A stretch of 64,000 nucleotides of DNA from Ancylostoma caninum (GCA_037903475.1 JBAJFG010000597.1:806001-870000), one strand, 5' to 3'. Numbered from the stretch's first letter, positions 25,823-36,394 are shown. Numbers and translations: made by a program. Notes: generated by a model not told the origin, from the letters alone.

Positions 25823-26031
25823 CTGATTACTGTGCAGCACAGCGAACGCAGCCCGAACAGCGTCGTGCGACAAGTAGAAACCCTAGCAGCATCTCTTCGC
25901 AGCTGCTGCCACCTTCTGCTGCTGTGAAGAGAAAAATTTTGCAGCAAGGGCAGGACGGCAGCAACCGGAAGGAAATGCTGCTAGGGTTTTCATTATGTTG
26001 TTGGGCTGCGTTCGCGCTGCACAGTTATCAG
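25823..26031. mobile_element. Palindromic MITE, about 209 bp
   Basis: Left arm CTGATTACTGTGCAGCACAG and right arm (reverse complement) CTGATAACTGTGCAGCGCGA continue in parallel through GAACGCAGCCC and AAACCCTAGCAGCAT. The arms cover most of the element. No target duplication was identified. It lies inside the 24776-26879 element. Confidence 0.7.
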
Positions 26032-26350
26032 AGTCCCTGTTGGGGCATCTAAACTCTAATCTAATGTAGAAACGATTTCCTAAGTTTGCAGCCTGTTTGG
26101 ACAATTTCGGACCTTGGCTGAGTGAAGTACGACTGCGAAAGGTGATGAACTAATCTGAGCGGTAGCCGAAGATCGCCCAAATCACAGCAAACTATGAGAG
26201 CCACAGAAGCAGTCCTCTGGCAAAAGTTGTTCTTACAATTATATTTGTGGCTGGGTTGCGCCACACAGTTTGGAGACGTTTATGAGTGCCACCAATAAAG
26301 TTGTTGTATTTTGAATTAGTGTGATCCACAAAACGTTCCTGTTCCAACGG

Positions 26351-26530
26351 GTTGAATTCGGAGAGCAACTATTTCACTAGCTTTTCATTTTGCAACTATT
26401 TATCAAGGAAGTGGTCAGAACAACTAATTAACCAGCTTTTCATTTTACAACTATTTGGCAAGGAAGAGGTCAAAACAACAATTTGCAAGCTTTTCATTTG
26501 CAACTATTTAGCAAGGAAGTGCCGAAAAAA
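26351..26530. repeat. Minisatellite of ~53-60 bp units
   Basis: Units of the type CTTTTCATTTTGCAACTATTT followed by CAAGGAAGTGGTCAAAACAAC recur near 26377, 26437 and 26490. Related TTTTGCAACTATTTTACTAG sequence at about 25440-25560, on the other side of the palindromic MITE, suggests the array was split by that insertion. Confidence 0.6.
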
Positions 26531-26906
26531 GCGTTACCAGCTTTCGAAAAACTAGTTTCAGGTGCAATCTGAAACTAGTTTCTCAAAAGCTGGATAAATA
26601 GTTGTTGCAGAGGTTCTGAGTAGGGAGTTAGTACCATTTTGAAACGCTAAAATAGCTTTCCAAAACCAACCAGAAGCCTTATTTCAAAAGTGGAAAGCTT
26701 TTCATATCGGCTTACTACCGCTAGGTACGAGAAACAAATGTGAATGAAGCTTAAATATCAAAATCTCAGCGGGATTAGCCCAGCGAAGGATTCAGTGTAG
26801 TCGCCAGCCATAACATGAAGTATGCCCAAGAACGTGACCCAGTCGCGGCGACCAAATCGCGTCACTTGAAGTATGCCCAGGGCTATAAGCTCAAACACAG
26901 CACACG

Positions 26907-26995
26907 TGTCGACACTCATGGCGAAGTGGATAAGAAGTCGGACTTCTAAGCAAACATTCGAGAGGGTCGGTAAGGTTCAAATCCGGTGGTGGAGA
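26907..26995 (+). pseudogene. tRNA-Arg(UCU)-like relic or SINE head
   Basis: An A-box-like TGGCGAAGTGGATAAG (26919-26934), a GACTTCTAA anticodon-loop-like stretch and a B-box-like GGTTCAAATCC (26974-26984) occur in tRNA order, resembling tRNA-Arg(UCU). The anticodon and T stems do not pair, so it is not a functional tRNA. Confidence 0.45.
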
Positions 26996-27243
26996 ATAGA
27001 TGGGAGGACGAAGTGGGAAGTCGCAGGAAATTTGCACTTTTTTCTTAATTAGGGACAACACAGATTTACAATTTAAGCAGAACTGTCGCACGCAACACTA
27101 CCACACATCGCTTTGAATTCGCATATACTTTCAGTAAACCCGCACTATTCCCGTGGTGGATTCACACATGCCCGCAGTGGCCAACCGACTCCCCACTTCG
27201 GACGAACAGCGGATCCACCGCGGGCAGAAATTTCAGAGTATGC

Positions 27244-27652
27244 TTAATCGCTGTGCAACCAAATAGAACGTATGAAGAACTGGTTACATAAATGCAATAA
27301 AATTCACAGAGTGCTTGTGACTGTGACCCATAACGAGCTTATGTAGTTCACTACATTGTTTTCAGACAGCAGAAAAAAACCACGAGGAAGTAGCTAGCCT
27401 ATCCATTCTCCTGCAGCGCGCTGAAAATTTGGCACTAGAAAAATTTCATGCTTGATGGTTGCTGGAGCAGGTTCCCTTTGAAGAAACAAGAGTTTCTTTT
27501 TGCTTATATAAACTGCAGGATTGCTTCCTCGCGCACGTCCGTAGCAATAAATCACAGATAAGAACATTCAAGTTTGATTCTGCATGAGATTCTTTCCTCA
27601 GAGTTAACGGAAAAGAGCGAAGAAAGTGAATTGGGGGCGGAGCGTTCACTAG
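27244..27652. other. Short gene-free stretch
   Basis: Nothing recognisable was found between the composite element and the hAT MITE. Confidence 0.5.
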
Positions 27653-28117
27653 GAGGGATGAGCGGATTCGACATATTCGAAGACCCTTATAACGGTCCGG
27701 ATACCAAATCGGTCAAAAGTAATCAGATAACGGACATCTGATAATGGATAAAGACCCATGGTACGAGATACCACCTACCACGATGACCTAGGGAACCTGA
27801 ATAATGATTCTTCTTGGCGGCGAACAGTCTGAATCACCTTCTCCTACCTCACTCCAAAAATCCATAACACAGACAGTAGACAAAGAAAGCGCTACAATAC
27901 AAACAACAAACAGCGCTACAAAACAACAAATATTTCACAGTAAATGACTACTGTCTTTTTGAGAAAAAAATGCGAACAGAAAGCAAACGATTTTTGTGTT
28001 ATTCGAAGCGTTACCCAGTGCCAAAGACCTCGAATAATAGTCCGGATAACGAAAACGCCAAAACCCATGGACAACGGCTGGACCGAGAACCGAATACGGA
28101 TATCCCGCTCATCCCTG
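27653..28117. mobile_element. hAT-type MITE, 465 bp, with 8-bp target duplication
   Basis: Ends are (g)AGGGATGAGCGGATTCG and, reverse complemented, CAGGGATGAGCGGGATATC. The flanking octamers are TTCACTAG (27645-27652) and TTCACTAC (28118-28125), a 7/8 match. Eight-bp duplications and CAGGG-type ends are hAT features. Subterminal GTCCGGATA/GGATAACG motifs recur inside, as in the 5.2-kb element at 52868. It is non-coding. Confidence 0.8.
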
Positions 28118-29284
28118 TTCACTACCTACTACCCGTCCTGTTTCGAACTGTGACCTGCGCAGAATTAAACTGCAGTGTGTTCAAGAAGCAAAAGGCCACC
28201 ACGGCAGAGGTAGGACTAGCGACAGTGAGATGAAGATATGAGGGGCAGTTATACCTTCCAGTCCTAAAGATGCCATAGATGCCATAGGATTTTTAGCTAT
28301 AAAACCATCACAGAGATTTGGCAGGATAAAAGCACAATATACACCTTCAGCTAAATCGACGCGTATAGGCTGGCACTGCCTAGAACTGATTAGTTTCTCT
28401 CCATTGTTCGCTCGTAGACGGATGTACTTGTGTGTTAAATGGTAGTATCGTAAGCGTCACCTAAGAAACGGAGGGTAAATCGATTAGAAGTGTTGCCACA
28501 ACGGCGATTGCTGCCTTTCTGCCCGCTTGTTGTTAACAGACAATCAGAATTACTGATTTAGAATTAACCAAATTGGAATTCATACAATGTATGGGAGTGC
28601 AGATAGTAGAAGCAGTGTCTGGTGTGCACACAACACCTATAGCACGTGCTCCAACGAAGGAATAAGGAAACATGTACGACTCAGCGTTACAGGTGCCACA
28701 ATATCAGGGATTGGTTCAACTGTGGAATGGACCGATTCGGGAGAAACTATGCATCCATGGAGAAGCCTTGGTTTACAACGGATGTGTATGAGATTTGCGA
28801 CAAATTGTGGAAGATGCTCGATGTTGTTTGTAACAGAAGCAGTATGGCTGTGGTCATACTTCATACTTGTGGCGACGACCATATTATGCATGACGCGAGC
28901 GAAGTCAAGTGGGTTGTAAGCTGTAATGGGTTGTAAGCTGGAGGGAGAAGGAAACAGTGGCGGAACCCCAGTCGGAAAATCGTCGAACGGCGTCTGGTAG
29001 CTGCCGCGATGAGAATTCGGCCCATCGCGTGATTTTTGGAGCGAAATGGTCCGCGAAGTCGTATCGCAAGGATAACTGTCATATGTCACGGCACCCACGA
29101 CACGACCGTTGTATGGGAATGCAGTCACACGGGACCAGCCGCCATTGAACATGCAAGCCGTTTGCAAGTGTGCGACGGTCATGCGGCGAACAAGTACGTA
29201 TAAACGCAGCCTACCCTTGTATCAGTAAACTGAAATTTGGGTGGCGTTGAAATCACACATGTGATCATATGTGAGATAGCTCAC
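28118..29284. other. Intergenic stretch with an unassigned 181-codon open frame
   Basis: A minus-strand open frame at 28637-29182 (ATG start, 181 codons) is long for this composition, but no domain, signal peptide or splice site was recognised. Overlapping plus-strand frames at 28587-28936 are also open, so the coding strand cannot be decided. It may be a fragment of an unidentified mobile element abutting the CR1-like LINE. Confidence 0.3.
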
Positions 29285-29376
29285 AATTACCTTAATATTC
29301 GTATATTATTACTATTACTATACTATTACTATACTATTACGTATATTATTACTATTATTATTACTATTACTTAATA
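29285..29376. repeat. (TTACTA)n-type microsatellite
   Basis: TATTATTACTATTACTATAC-type units run directly up to the presumed 5' end of the CR1-like element. It may be the insertion target or the tail of an older element. Confidence 0.85.
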
Positions 29377-29728
29377 TTGTTCGCGCACTTTGACACCGCG
29401 CGGTCGGTTTCTGCGGCTCGTTTCACCGGCATTATTCTGCTGTGATTCTGTGTGAAGTCTACATTGCTATACTACCTACGCTTGTGGCTGTTCTATTGCC
29501 GGACATTGTGAGCACTCTAGTGGCGGAGTGTGCCGTTTTCTCGTTTTCACGCCACCTTTAGAGGTATTTCCTTCTGTTTTTTCCTTGGAGTTGCCTCGCT
29601 GGCCTGATCGATTGCTTTATTCGATCGGCGCCATTCATTTGTTGATCTTCCCTGCGGCTGGGAGTTTGGTAGAAGTTTAGCCGCCTTTTTAGGTCAATTT
29701 GACTGATATAGTTTTTGTCCTTCTTACA

Positions 29729-30592
29729 ATGGATACTCCGCTAGCCCCTCCCGTTGTTCAGAATCGGCGCGGCAAGAAGCATAAGATCGACTACAGTTCT
29801 CCTGCGCCTGATGCCGACTTTGACCGCGCTGTTGACCTGGTCCTCAACGATGCTAGCCTACCGCCCCATCTACGTACGGTGATGAGCCACTTGCTGGAGA
29901 TCAAAGAACAGTTTTCACTGGTGATCGAGATCAATCGGGAACTCACCATTGGTAACGAACGCATATCGAAGAAAAACATCGAATTAGAAAGAGAAAACAG
30001 CTCTCTTCGTCTGGAAGTTGATTGTCTTAAGAAAGCTTTATCTTCACCTCCTAGGTCTGTCCCTAATCAGCCTATGTGCAATGATGAAACTCCTCCTGGT
30101 TCTTTCGAGGAAGTAGAGCGCAGGAGATCCATTGTCATAGCTGGGGTTCCCGAGTCCCATGCAGCTCTACCTTCTTCCAGAGTTATGTATGATTTGAATT
30201 GTGTCCGTCAGATATTAGACTTTCTTTCAATTGATTCTTCTCCATTGTATGTCTATCGAATGGGTAGATATTCTGATCAGAGACCTCGTTTACTCAAAGT
30301 TGTAATGCCATCTTCATATTTTGCTTCCTCGGTGATTAGACGTGCTCCTAAGCTCAGATCTTTCTCGGTTCAGGGAATTTTCATTAGGCCATCGATTCCC
30401 AAAACCGAGAGAGATCGGCTTAGAGCCGAAAGGCTCTTGCGCTCATCTAGGCAAACTGGTATTGTGACTGGTACATCTACTGTTGTTTCCGATGCCCATA
30501 ATGCTTTGACTGTTCCTACTCAGAATTCTGTTCCTAATCTTCAGCAACAGCCCTGCAGTGAAAATTTTTCGCAGAATCCGGGAAACATATAA
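29729..30592 (+). CDS. CR1-like ORF1 protein (nucleic-acid chaperone type)
   Basis: An uninterrupted 287-codon frame from ATG at 29729 to TAA at 30590-30592; the frame is open 10 codons upstream without another ATG. The N-terminus is basic (RRGKKHKID, residues 13-21), followed by a charged helix with heptad-like Leu/Ile spacing (about 55-105) consistent with a trimerising coiled coil. A globular part begins RRSIVIAGVPES (about 127-138), and the C-terminus is basic (KTERDRLRAERLLRSSRQ). This organisation fits ORF1 RNA-binding proteins of CR1/jockey LINEs. The ORF2 frame overlaps its end in the -1 register. Confidence 0.8.
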   Translation: MDTPLAPPVVQNRRGKKHKIDYSSPAPDADFDRAVDLVLNDASLPPHLRTVMSHLLEIKEQFSLVIEINRELTIGNERISKKNIELERENSSLRLEVDCLKKALSSPPRSVPNQPMCNDETPPGSFEEVERRRSIVIAGVPESHAALPSSRVMYDLNCVRQILDFLSIDSSPLYVYRMGRYSDQRPRLLKVVMPSSYFASSVIRRAPKLRSFSVQGIFIRPSIPKTERDRLRAERLLRSSRQTGIVTGTSTVVSDAHNALTVPTQNSVPNLQQQPCSENFSQNPGNI

Positions 30593-33437
30593 GACATCCT
30601 CGGAACGATGACTCTTATCTCAATTGTGTTGTAGCTAATGTTAGATCGCTAGTGAAAAACCATATTTCGTTTCAATTTCATCTCGAGAGATTCAAACCAG
30701 ATGTAGTGGCAATTTCCGAAACATGGCTAAATCCTCATATTGACACGGCCTCCCTACAGGATTCTTGGTGTTCCCATTATGAGGTACTTAGGTGTGATCG
30801 CGCGAGCAAGAGAGGAGGCGGGGTAGCTTTATTTATAAATAAAATATTTTCCCCGGTCTTGGTCTTTAAGGAAGCAGTGGATGATTCGTATGGGATTCTA
30901 TGTGCGGATCTAAGGGTATCTGAGCTGGAAACCATTCGTCTTGTGGTCATCTATAGAGCACCAAGCTGTGAAACTCCAATGACGAAACAATTGACCAAAG
31001 CCATCAGCGATATGGTGCCTTGTAATATCCCTTGCGTTGTGGTGGGAGATTTAAATTTTCCTGATATCTTATGGACTAGTCCTCCGAGGGCCGATAGCCA
31101 GGTATCCAAGGTCTTTCTTGAAATGTGTTCTACTCATGCTCTCTCACAGCTTGTAAAGACTGGCACCCGCGGCGACCACATATTGGACCTTGTACTCAGT
31201 AGTGTTTGCAGCTTGATAAAAGATGTTGAAGTTCTCCCTCCAATAGGATTCAGTGATCATTCTTCGGTTCACTTCAAAATCAATTGCCTGCCTATTAGCA
31301 GGGATGATTATCTAGTAAGGAGAGACTTCAGGCTTGCTAACTATGACAACATAAAATGTTATCTGGAAAATGTTGATTGGTTCGGGTCTTTGAATTCAGT
31401 ACAGTCTGTTGATGATAAGTATGAACTTTTCATTGCTATACTTCATCATTCCATACAGCTATTTGTACCGTTACGGGAAGTACCTTCACGCAAGACATAT
31501 CTTCCTCCATATCTTTGCTCGCTATTCCGTATGAGGTCCAATGCTTGGTTCAAAGCTAGAAGCCATGGCAACCCAACCAACTGGCTACACTTTAGGAAGT
31601 TGAATAAGATTTTCGAACGGAAATTAAGTAAGTACAATGCACATGTCGAGAAAAAAATCGTGGAATCCAACGATAAAACTGCGTTCTACAAATTGCTCAG
31701 GTCCAAACTCCGTGATAGACCATCAATTGGCTATCTCATAGATGAGGATGGCGAGGCTATGGTCACCGATTTAGATAAAGCAGAACTGCTGGCCAAGACT
31801 TTTGCTGGTGCTTTTTCATCTAAATCTCCAACTATCTCCGACATTCATTCAACTGATCCTATCTTCCCAGTTATGGGCGACTCTGTTTGGTTTACAAGAG
31901 ATGGAATTCTAAGGTTGTTACTCAGGTGGCCCCAGTCTCGCTCGTCAACTCCGGACGGGATCTCGCTGTCTTTCATTAAGAATATTGCTCATATCATTGC
32001 TGGTCCCCTTGAGTATATTTTTAATCTTAGCTTTATGAGGGCTGAAGTGCCTAGTAGATGGAAACACTCCTACGTCGCACCCATTCCGAAAAAGCCGCCG
32101 CTAACGTTGGTCTCTAATTATAGGCCCATTAGCATAACATCTATATTTGCAAGACTTTTTGAAAAGATAATGAAAAAGAGAATAGTTGCTCATCTCAGGT
32201 CCCAATCTATTATTTCCTCCCACCAGCATGGTTTTCAAGAAGGGAAATCCACGGTAACTGCTATGATCCAGTCACTTAATGACTGGACTTCCTCCTTGGA
32301 TGACGGCAAAAATGTTGACATAATTTATTTCGATTTTGCTAAAGCATTTGATAGAGTCTCACATTCGAAGCTTCTGCACAAACTTAATTTGATTGGCATA
32401 CATCCTCGAATAGTGTCCTGGCTCAGTTTCTTCTTCCGATAGGACTTTTTCAGCCCGTGTCAACGCATCTTATTCTGAACCGAGGCTAGTCCATAGCGGT
32501 GTACCCCAGGGAGGGGTACTTTCACCTACGTTGTTTGTTATATACACCTACGATTTGTTACTAGAACTCTCCCAACGCGGTGTATCCTTTTGCGCATTTG
32601 CAGATGACCTAAAAATTTATCGCCCTATTCATTCAAATGAGGATGTCGTTTCCTTGCAAGAAACTATTAATTTCATTCATCAGTGGGCGCAGGATAGTGA
32701 ATTACCACTTTCTAGGGAAAAAAACTAAGGCACTTCATTTAGGTCCGCGCAATATCCATCATGAGTATAGCATCGGCGGTGTTCGGATCACCAGTGCTGT
32801 GGAAGTGATGGACTTAGGGTTTCCAGTTACAAGAAACCTCAGCTTTGACAGGCATTGTGAAAGAGTGGCTAGTAAAGCGATGAAAGTAGTGCACAACATC
32901 TTTAGAGGTCTTACAACTAAAAATTGCTTAGTTTTACTTAAAGCCTATAAAACCTATGTACGGCCTATTCTTGAATATGGAACTCCAGTCTTCAATCCCC
33001 ACAGTCGTCAAAGCAAACATACCCTCGAAAAGGTCCAAAACACGTTCACTAGGAAACTTATGATTCGTTCCATCGGTTTCCTTGATGATATTATTCCTCC
33101 TAGTTATGAAAGGAATATAAATTTCGGTCTGAGAACACTCTCATTTCGTAGGAAGGTCAATGACCTACTTTTACTTCATAAAATTATTCATAAAAAATGC
33201 GGTTTGTTACCTGAAAATTTCTTCTCACTCAGATCATCAAGCACTCGTGGAGGAACCATGAAATTTCAGCTCAGGAGAGCCAGGCGTAATTGTAGGCGCT
33301 ATTTTTTGTGCATAGAACTGTTCCAAAATTCGAAAAATTTTGCAGAAATCATCAAATCCCCATTGGCTGCAACACTTTCAAAAAACTCCTTAATCAATGT
33401 CTCAGTCCGTGATGTCGTATGTGCTTCTGAGTTTTAG
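30562..33437 (+). pseudogene. CR1-like ORF2: APE endonuclease + reverse transcriptase, two frameshifts
   Basis: The frame is open from 30562 (after TGA at 30559), overlapping ORF1; no ATG is evident, so its start or reinitiation mode is unknown. Endonuclease motifs are CVVANVRSL, ISETWL (catalytic Glu), VVGDLNFPDILW, and GFSDHSSV (Asp-His). RT motifs are VSNYRPISITS, HQHGFQEGKST, YFDFAKAFDRVSHSKLLHKL, GVPQGGVLSP and the catalytic CAFADDLKIY near 32591-32620, then a thumb segment YKTYVRPILEYGTPVFNPHS. The first frameshift lies near 32437-32445. The second is an extra A in an A-run near 32723. Otherwise the domains are complete, so damage is recent. Confidence 0.9.
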
Positions 33438-33540
33438 TAAGATTGGTTTTTTTATGCCTTTGTTGTTCGTGAGTTTTGTTAGTTTCAGTGGTTGAGTTGC
33501 TTGGTTCATGTGGTATGATTGCATAAGTTATATCTTATGT

Positions 33541-33561
33541 AATATATATATATATATATAT
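33541..33561. repeat. (AT)n tract at the CR1-like 3' end
   Basis: A run of about ten AT dinucleotides follows the 3' UTR. CR1-group elements commonly end in short simple repeats rather than poly-A. Confidence 0.8.
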
Positions 33562-34129
33562 GACACGTTTTGTCCATTCTTTGTCACCTCGATGTTAAGT
33601 TCAGATCGGGCAATGGAGTCAAGTTTCATGACACTCGCAAATTGCAGTTGAACTGTCGAGATACAGCCGTAGCTACTTCGTATAGCTAGCTGTAAGCTGA
33701 TGTCCTGACTATACCGAGCAGTGTAACGGCACCAGCTGTAGCAACGGTATATAAGAGCGTGGTGCCAGCTGACTACGGTCGCCTGCTCCCTGGAGCCACG
33801 CCACCAAGTTGCTCCCAATCCCCCCTCCCCATTATGTAACTATATAATGTATTAAAAAATCATAAGCCTCGGTTCACGTATGAACTCCCCTCGTATCTCA
33901 GTTAAGAAAGGATCACTTCTATTCTGACACAACTCTTTTCATGTTACCGAGCTGATGTCTTTTGAAACACTCCGCTGTTGAAACCTGTCGAATCGCGTGG
34001 ATAAAAGAGGCACCCACGTAGAATTCCTTCATCGAACATTCAACCTAGTCTTAGATTCTAGACCATAAGAAGCAGAGTACAAGGATTCGATTTTTCAGTA
34101 CTGTTCTGTCTCTGAGCTTCATGAAATAT
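33562..34129. other. Short gene-free stretch
   Basis: No gene or bounded element was recognised. A GTATATAAG TATA-like motif occurs near 33748, without an attached coding sequence. Confidence 0.5.
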
Positions 34130-34178
34130 TGCTGATATAGTTTTTCAGTTGAAAGCTCCTCAATGCCTTTATTAGTAA

Positions 34179-34208
34179 GCTTTCGGCATTTAATGCCTTC
34201 TTCAGACC
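34179..34208 (-). ncRNA. Hammerhead-core-like motif, PLE copy 1
   Basis: The minus strand reads CUGAAGA, a 5-bp stem (GGCAU/AUGCC), then GAAA, matching the CUGANGA-stem II-GAAA hammerhead ribozyme core. An AGCU/AGCU pairing could form stem III, but a good stem I was not found. Type I hammerheads are known in Penelope-like elements; this is probably a relic. It lies about 260 bp downstream of the endonuclease stop. Confidence 0.4.
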
Positions 34209-34464
34209 TAAATATTAACAATCCATTGCTATCTCATCACAAGCTTACAAATAGGAACAGTTGAACAAAACCTAGAGGCAGGAAGTTAAGAAGTCTTTCT
34301 GACTTCGTTTGCTCTCAGGCAATTGCTGACCTAGCAACGATAACTTGGGTTGGTGTTCGACATAATTCAACATGTTAAGAAAAGAAGAACCTCGCTTCTA
34401 CGATGTTGGTCACAGAATGAAACTACGTTATGGCAAGAGATCGGAGACGCATTTATACTCATAG

Positions 34465-35030
34465 TTATGAGATCAATCTCAACACATCATGCAACTCCTC
34501 TCTGTTGTTTATCTCTGGACTATGCCTTTTTATTTCCAGTGCCTTCATAATTTTTCTTTCCAGAGTATTCACTAGATGACGGTGGAGGACTTTGACTTTC
34601 AACTTCGGAGCAAGCTCGTACGTATGTTTCAGAGTGCGATGTCTTGAAAAACGTTCCGACGCGTAGGAGGAACGGTTCGTTAATGCCCTGCGGTGCTCGT
34701 CCAGTCGCATTCGTAAGGGTCTCATTGTTTCTCCCACATATTTCTCTCCACAGCCTTCGCATGTGATGAGGTACACCGTACCCCGCAGCTGACAGTTCTG
34801 CTTCTCGGTACAGTACTGACAGTCAGGCTGGAGGCATTTGTTTTCACATATGCGTGTGGAGGTTAAGATTCCTTTCAATGTCGGTGGTGGACGAAACACT
34901 AGTCTTATTGGCAACCCAGAGTGTCTCACTGCCTGATTTACTGCACGTGCTGGTCGGTTTCCCACGTAAGGAAGAATCAGTGGAATTCCATCCGTTGTTG
35001 TTGTTGGATTCGATTTTGTTGAAACTCATA
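34465..35030 (-). pseudogene. Penelope-like GIY-YIG endonuclease domain
   Basis: From about 35030 the frame reads DGIPLILPYVGNRPARAVNQ and continues through SGLPIRLVFRPPPTL, a Cys cluster CENKCLQPDCQYC, and the GIY-YIG core (RGTVYLITCEGCGEKYVGET, then RPLRMRLDEH), ending at a stop near 34465. These motifs are diagnostic of the C-terminal endonuclease of Penelope-like elements, which nicks target DNA. The endonuclease itself is intact at the residue level, including YVGET, Arg and Glu positions, but no RT precedes it. Confidence 0.85.
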
Positions 35031-35100
35031 GAAATACAGTTTTCAGATAATTCCGTTAGGGCACGATGGTCGGGTTTCATTGATAACGTTGGACAAAAAG

Positions 35101-35438
35101 GTCAATAACGTTGCAGTCAATAATTTAAATACACATGATATTTGAGATAGTGGATGTCTGAGCGAAAGAGAAGAGGAGAAGAACGATGCAATGAAACTGG
35201 AGCAGATATCCGGAAAAAAGGTTTGGACGCGGGAATGGTAAGTCAGGGGAGGGTGTGAATAGAAAAGTGGTGTCTTCGCGCAACTCCGTTACTCGGACGA
35301 ATAATAAAGGCACTGGAAAGACGTTAATTTTAATATAAAATAGAAATAAATATTGAAAAACAATAACGGAAGTGGACGATAAGAAGAGACCAATACAAAA
35401 TCTTCATTTGTTTCACAATGAAATATTTATGCTTGTAT
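35101..35438. other. Short gene-free stretch
   Basis: Nothing recognisable was found between the PLE fragment and the MITE. Confidence 0.5.
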
Positions 35439-35577
35439 AGGGCAATTTATACTATGACCGCCGCAAGGCCGTAAACGCGTGTGCCTGAGCTGCGATGCGA
35501 CTTGCCAAATTGTTCATCACATAGACACAAGCATGTAAAAGGAAGCATTTAGAATACATTTAGTATAAATTTCCCTT
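35439..35577. mobile_element. MITE with AGGGCAATTTATAC ends, 139 bp
   Basis: The left end AGGGCAATTTATACTA and the right end (reverse complement AAGGGAAATTTATACTA) are inverted repeats. The interior AAGGCCGTAAACGCGTGTGC, then CTGAGCTGCGATGCGAC, is shared with the larger element at 58610-59125. Confidence 0.7.
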
Positions 35578-36382
35578 ATGTCGGAAAAACCACTTTATTG
35601 TCGTTCTTAAGTTGCTAAGGGAGCTGCGTAAAGCTAAAACCTCTTCAAACTTGTTGCGCAACCCAGCATTAGTAGTTCTTCCACCTAGATGCATGACGTC
35701 GGTTACATAAAATAATAAAAGTACACTCAAAGAATGAGAAAATGAAGGTACCTGCAGACAATGTTGAACCCCATTAAGACAACAGATCTTCCCATTTTTC
35801 ATGGTTCCCCTCACCGATATCTGTGAAATTCCCACAGCGTCCAATTTGCTGGTGATAGGTGTTTTGAAGTGTTTAACAACTCTTGGTATAAATCTTGGTT
35901 GATCTTTCTATGCGAAACATCAAAAAACTGCATGTTCAGAGTGAGATCTTCTATACTTTCGGTTCTCATCAGAGTTCTCTCTAAAACGGTGGGGATGAAC
36001 ATGTCATTATGAGAAGTGGATATGGTGCTTGCTTTCTACTAAGTACCAACTTCATGGCTGAGCCAATCGCACAAAAGGCTGGCGCGTGATGCTGACTCAA
36101 AGTGAAATATAACCTTTAGACTATAGTTAGTTTAGTTTATAGTTTAGACTACTAGCCAAAAGCGGACGGATGCCCGACACTCTTCACGTGGCGGGCCGAA
36201 CCTCGACGGTCGTGCATCAGCCCGAATGATTCTGCGTTCAGCCGCGATTCGCCCGACATCGCGTTTGGCCCTCAACATGCGTGGTTCCGCCCGCTGTTTG
36301 CTCGCTATTGGTCCTCGTTCAAACGTTTCGTCTGGGATTTGCCGGTTGGAACGGGATTTGGCCCCGAAATTGTCCGAGCTAT
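35578..36382. other. Gene-free stretch, nothing recognised
   Basis: No domain or element ends were found. Minus-strand open frames at 35560-36002 are short and unsupported. Confidence 0.5.
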
Positions 36383-36394
36383 GTACTATAAAAA

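Larger units (their letters stand above)
24776..26879. mobile_element. Inner element with TGGGCATACTT inverted ends
   Basis: TGGGCATACTTGCAG at 24776 and its inverted counterpart ending 26879 (reverse complement TGGGCATACTTCAAG) both continue into GCGATTTGGTCGCC. GGGC is present immediately outside both ends. Further copies of the end motif occur inside (near 24955 and 26823), so the structure has been rearranged. Confidence 0.45.
24516..27243. mobile_element. Composite inverted-repeat element, about 2.7 kb
   Basis: The left edge (GTATCTGCTCTGAAGTTTCC, then CCCCACGGTGTATCC) and the reverse complement of the right edge (GCATACTCTGAAATTTCTGC, then CCGCGGTGGATCCGC) are related inverted ends. 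Both flanks continue into CACAGTGGATCCGCA-like repeats (24540-24760 and 27140-27240). A second inverted-repeat pair is nested inside. No transposase coding was recognised. Either one decayed DNA transposon or two related families inserted into each other would explain it. Confidence 0.5.
29380..33540 (+). mobile_element. CR1/jockey-like non-LTR retrotransposon, nearly full length
   Basis: The order is a GC-richer 5' UTR (about 29380-29728), ORF1, an ORF2 with APE endonuclease and reverse transcriptase, a 3' UTR of about 100 bp, and an (AT)n tract. The complete two-ORF layout is unusual for this window, where other retroelements are truncated. ORF2 is broken by two frameshifts, so this copy is probably inactive. 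The 5' boundary is inferred from the end of the TTACTA tract; no target duplication was identified. Confidence 0.85.
34130..35100 (-). mobile_element. Penelope-like element, 5'-truncated copy
   Basis: On the minus strand the 3' part of a Penelope-like retroelement is present: connector, Cys-rich segment, GIY-YIG endonuclease and about 330 bp of 3' sequence. That 3' sequence is alignable with the region downstream of the second copy (GTTCTGTCnCTGAGCnTCAT and a TTAATGCCTTCnTCAGACC block). The RT domain is missing, so this is a 5' truncation. Confidence 0.8.
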
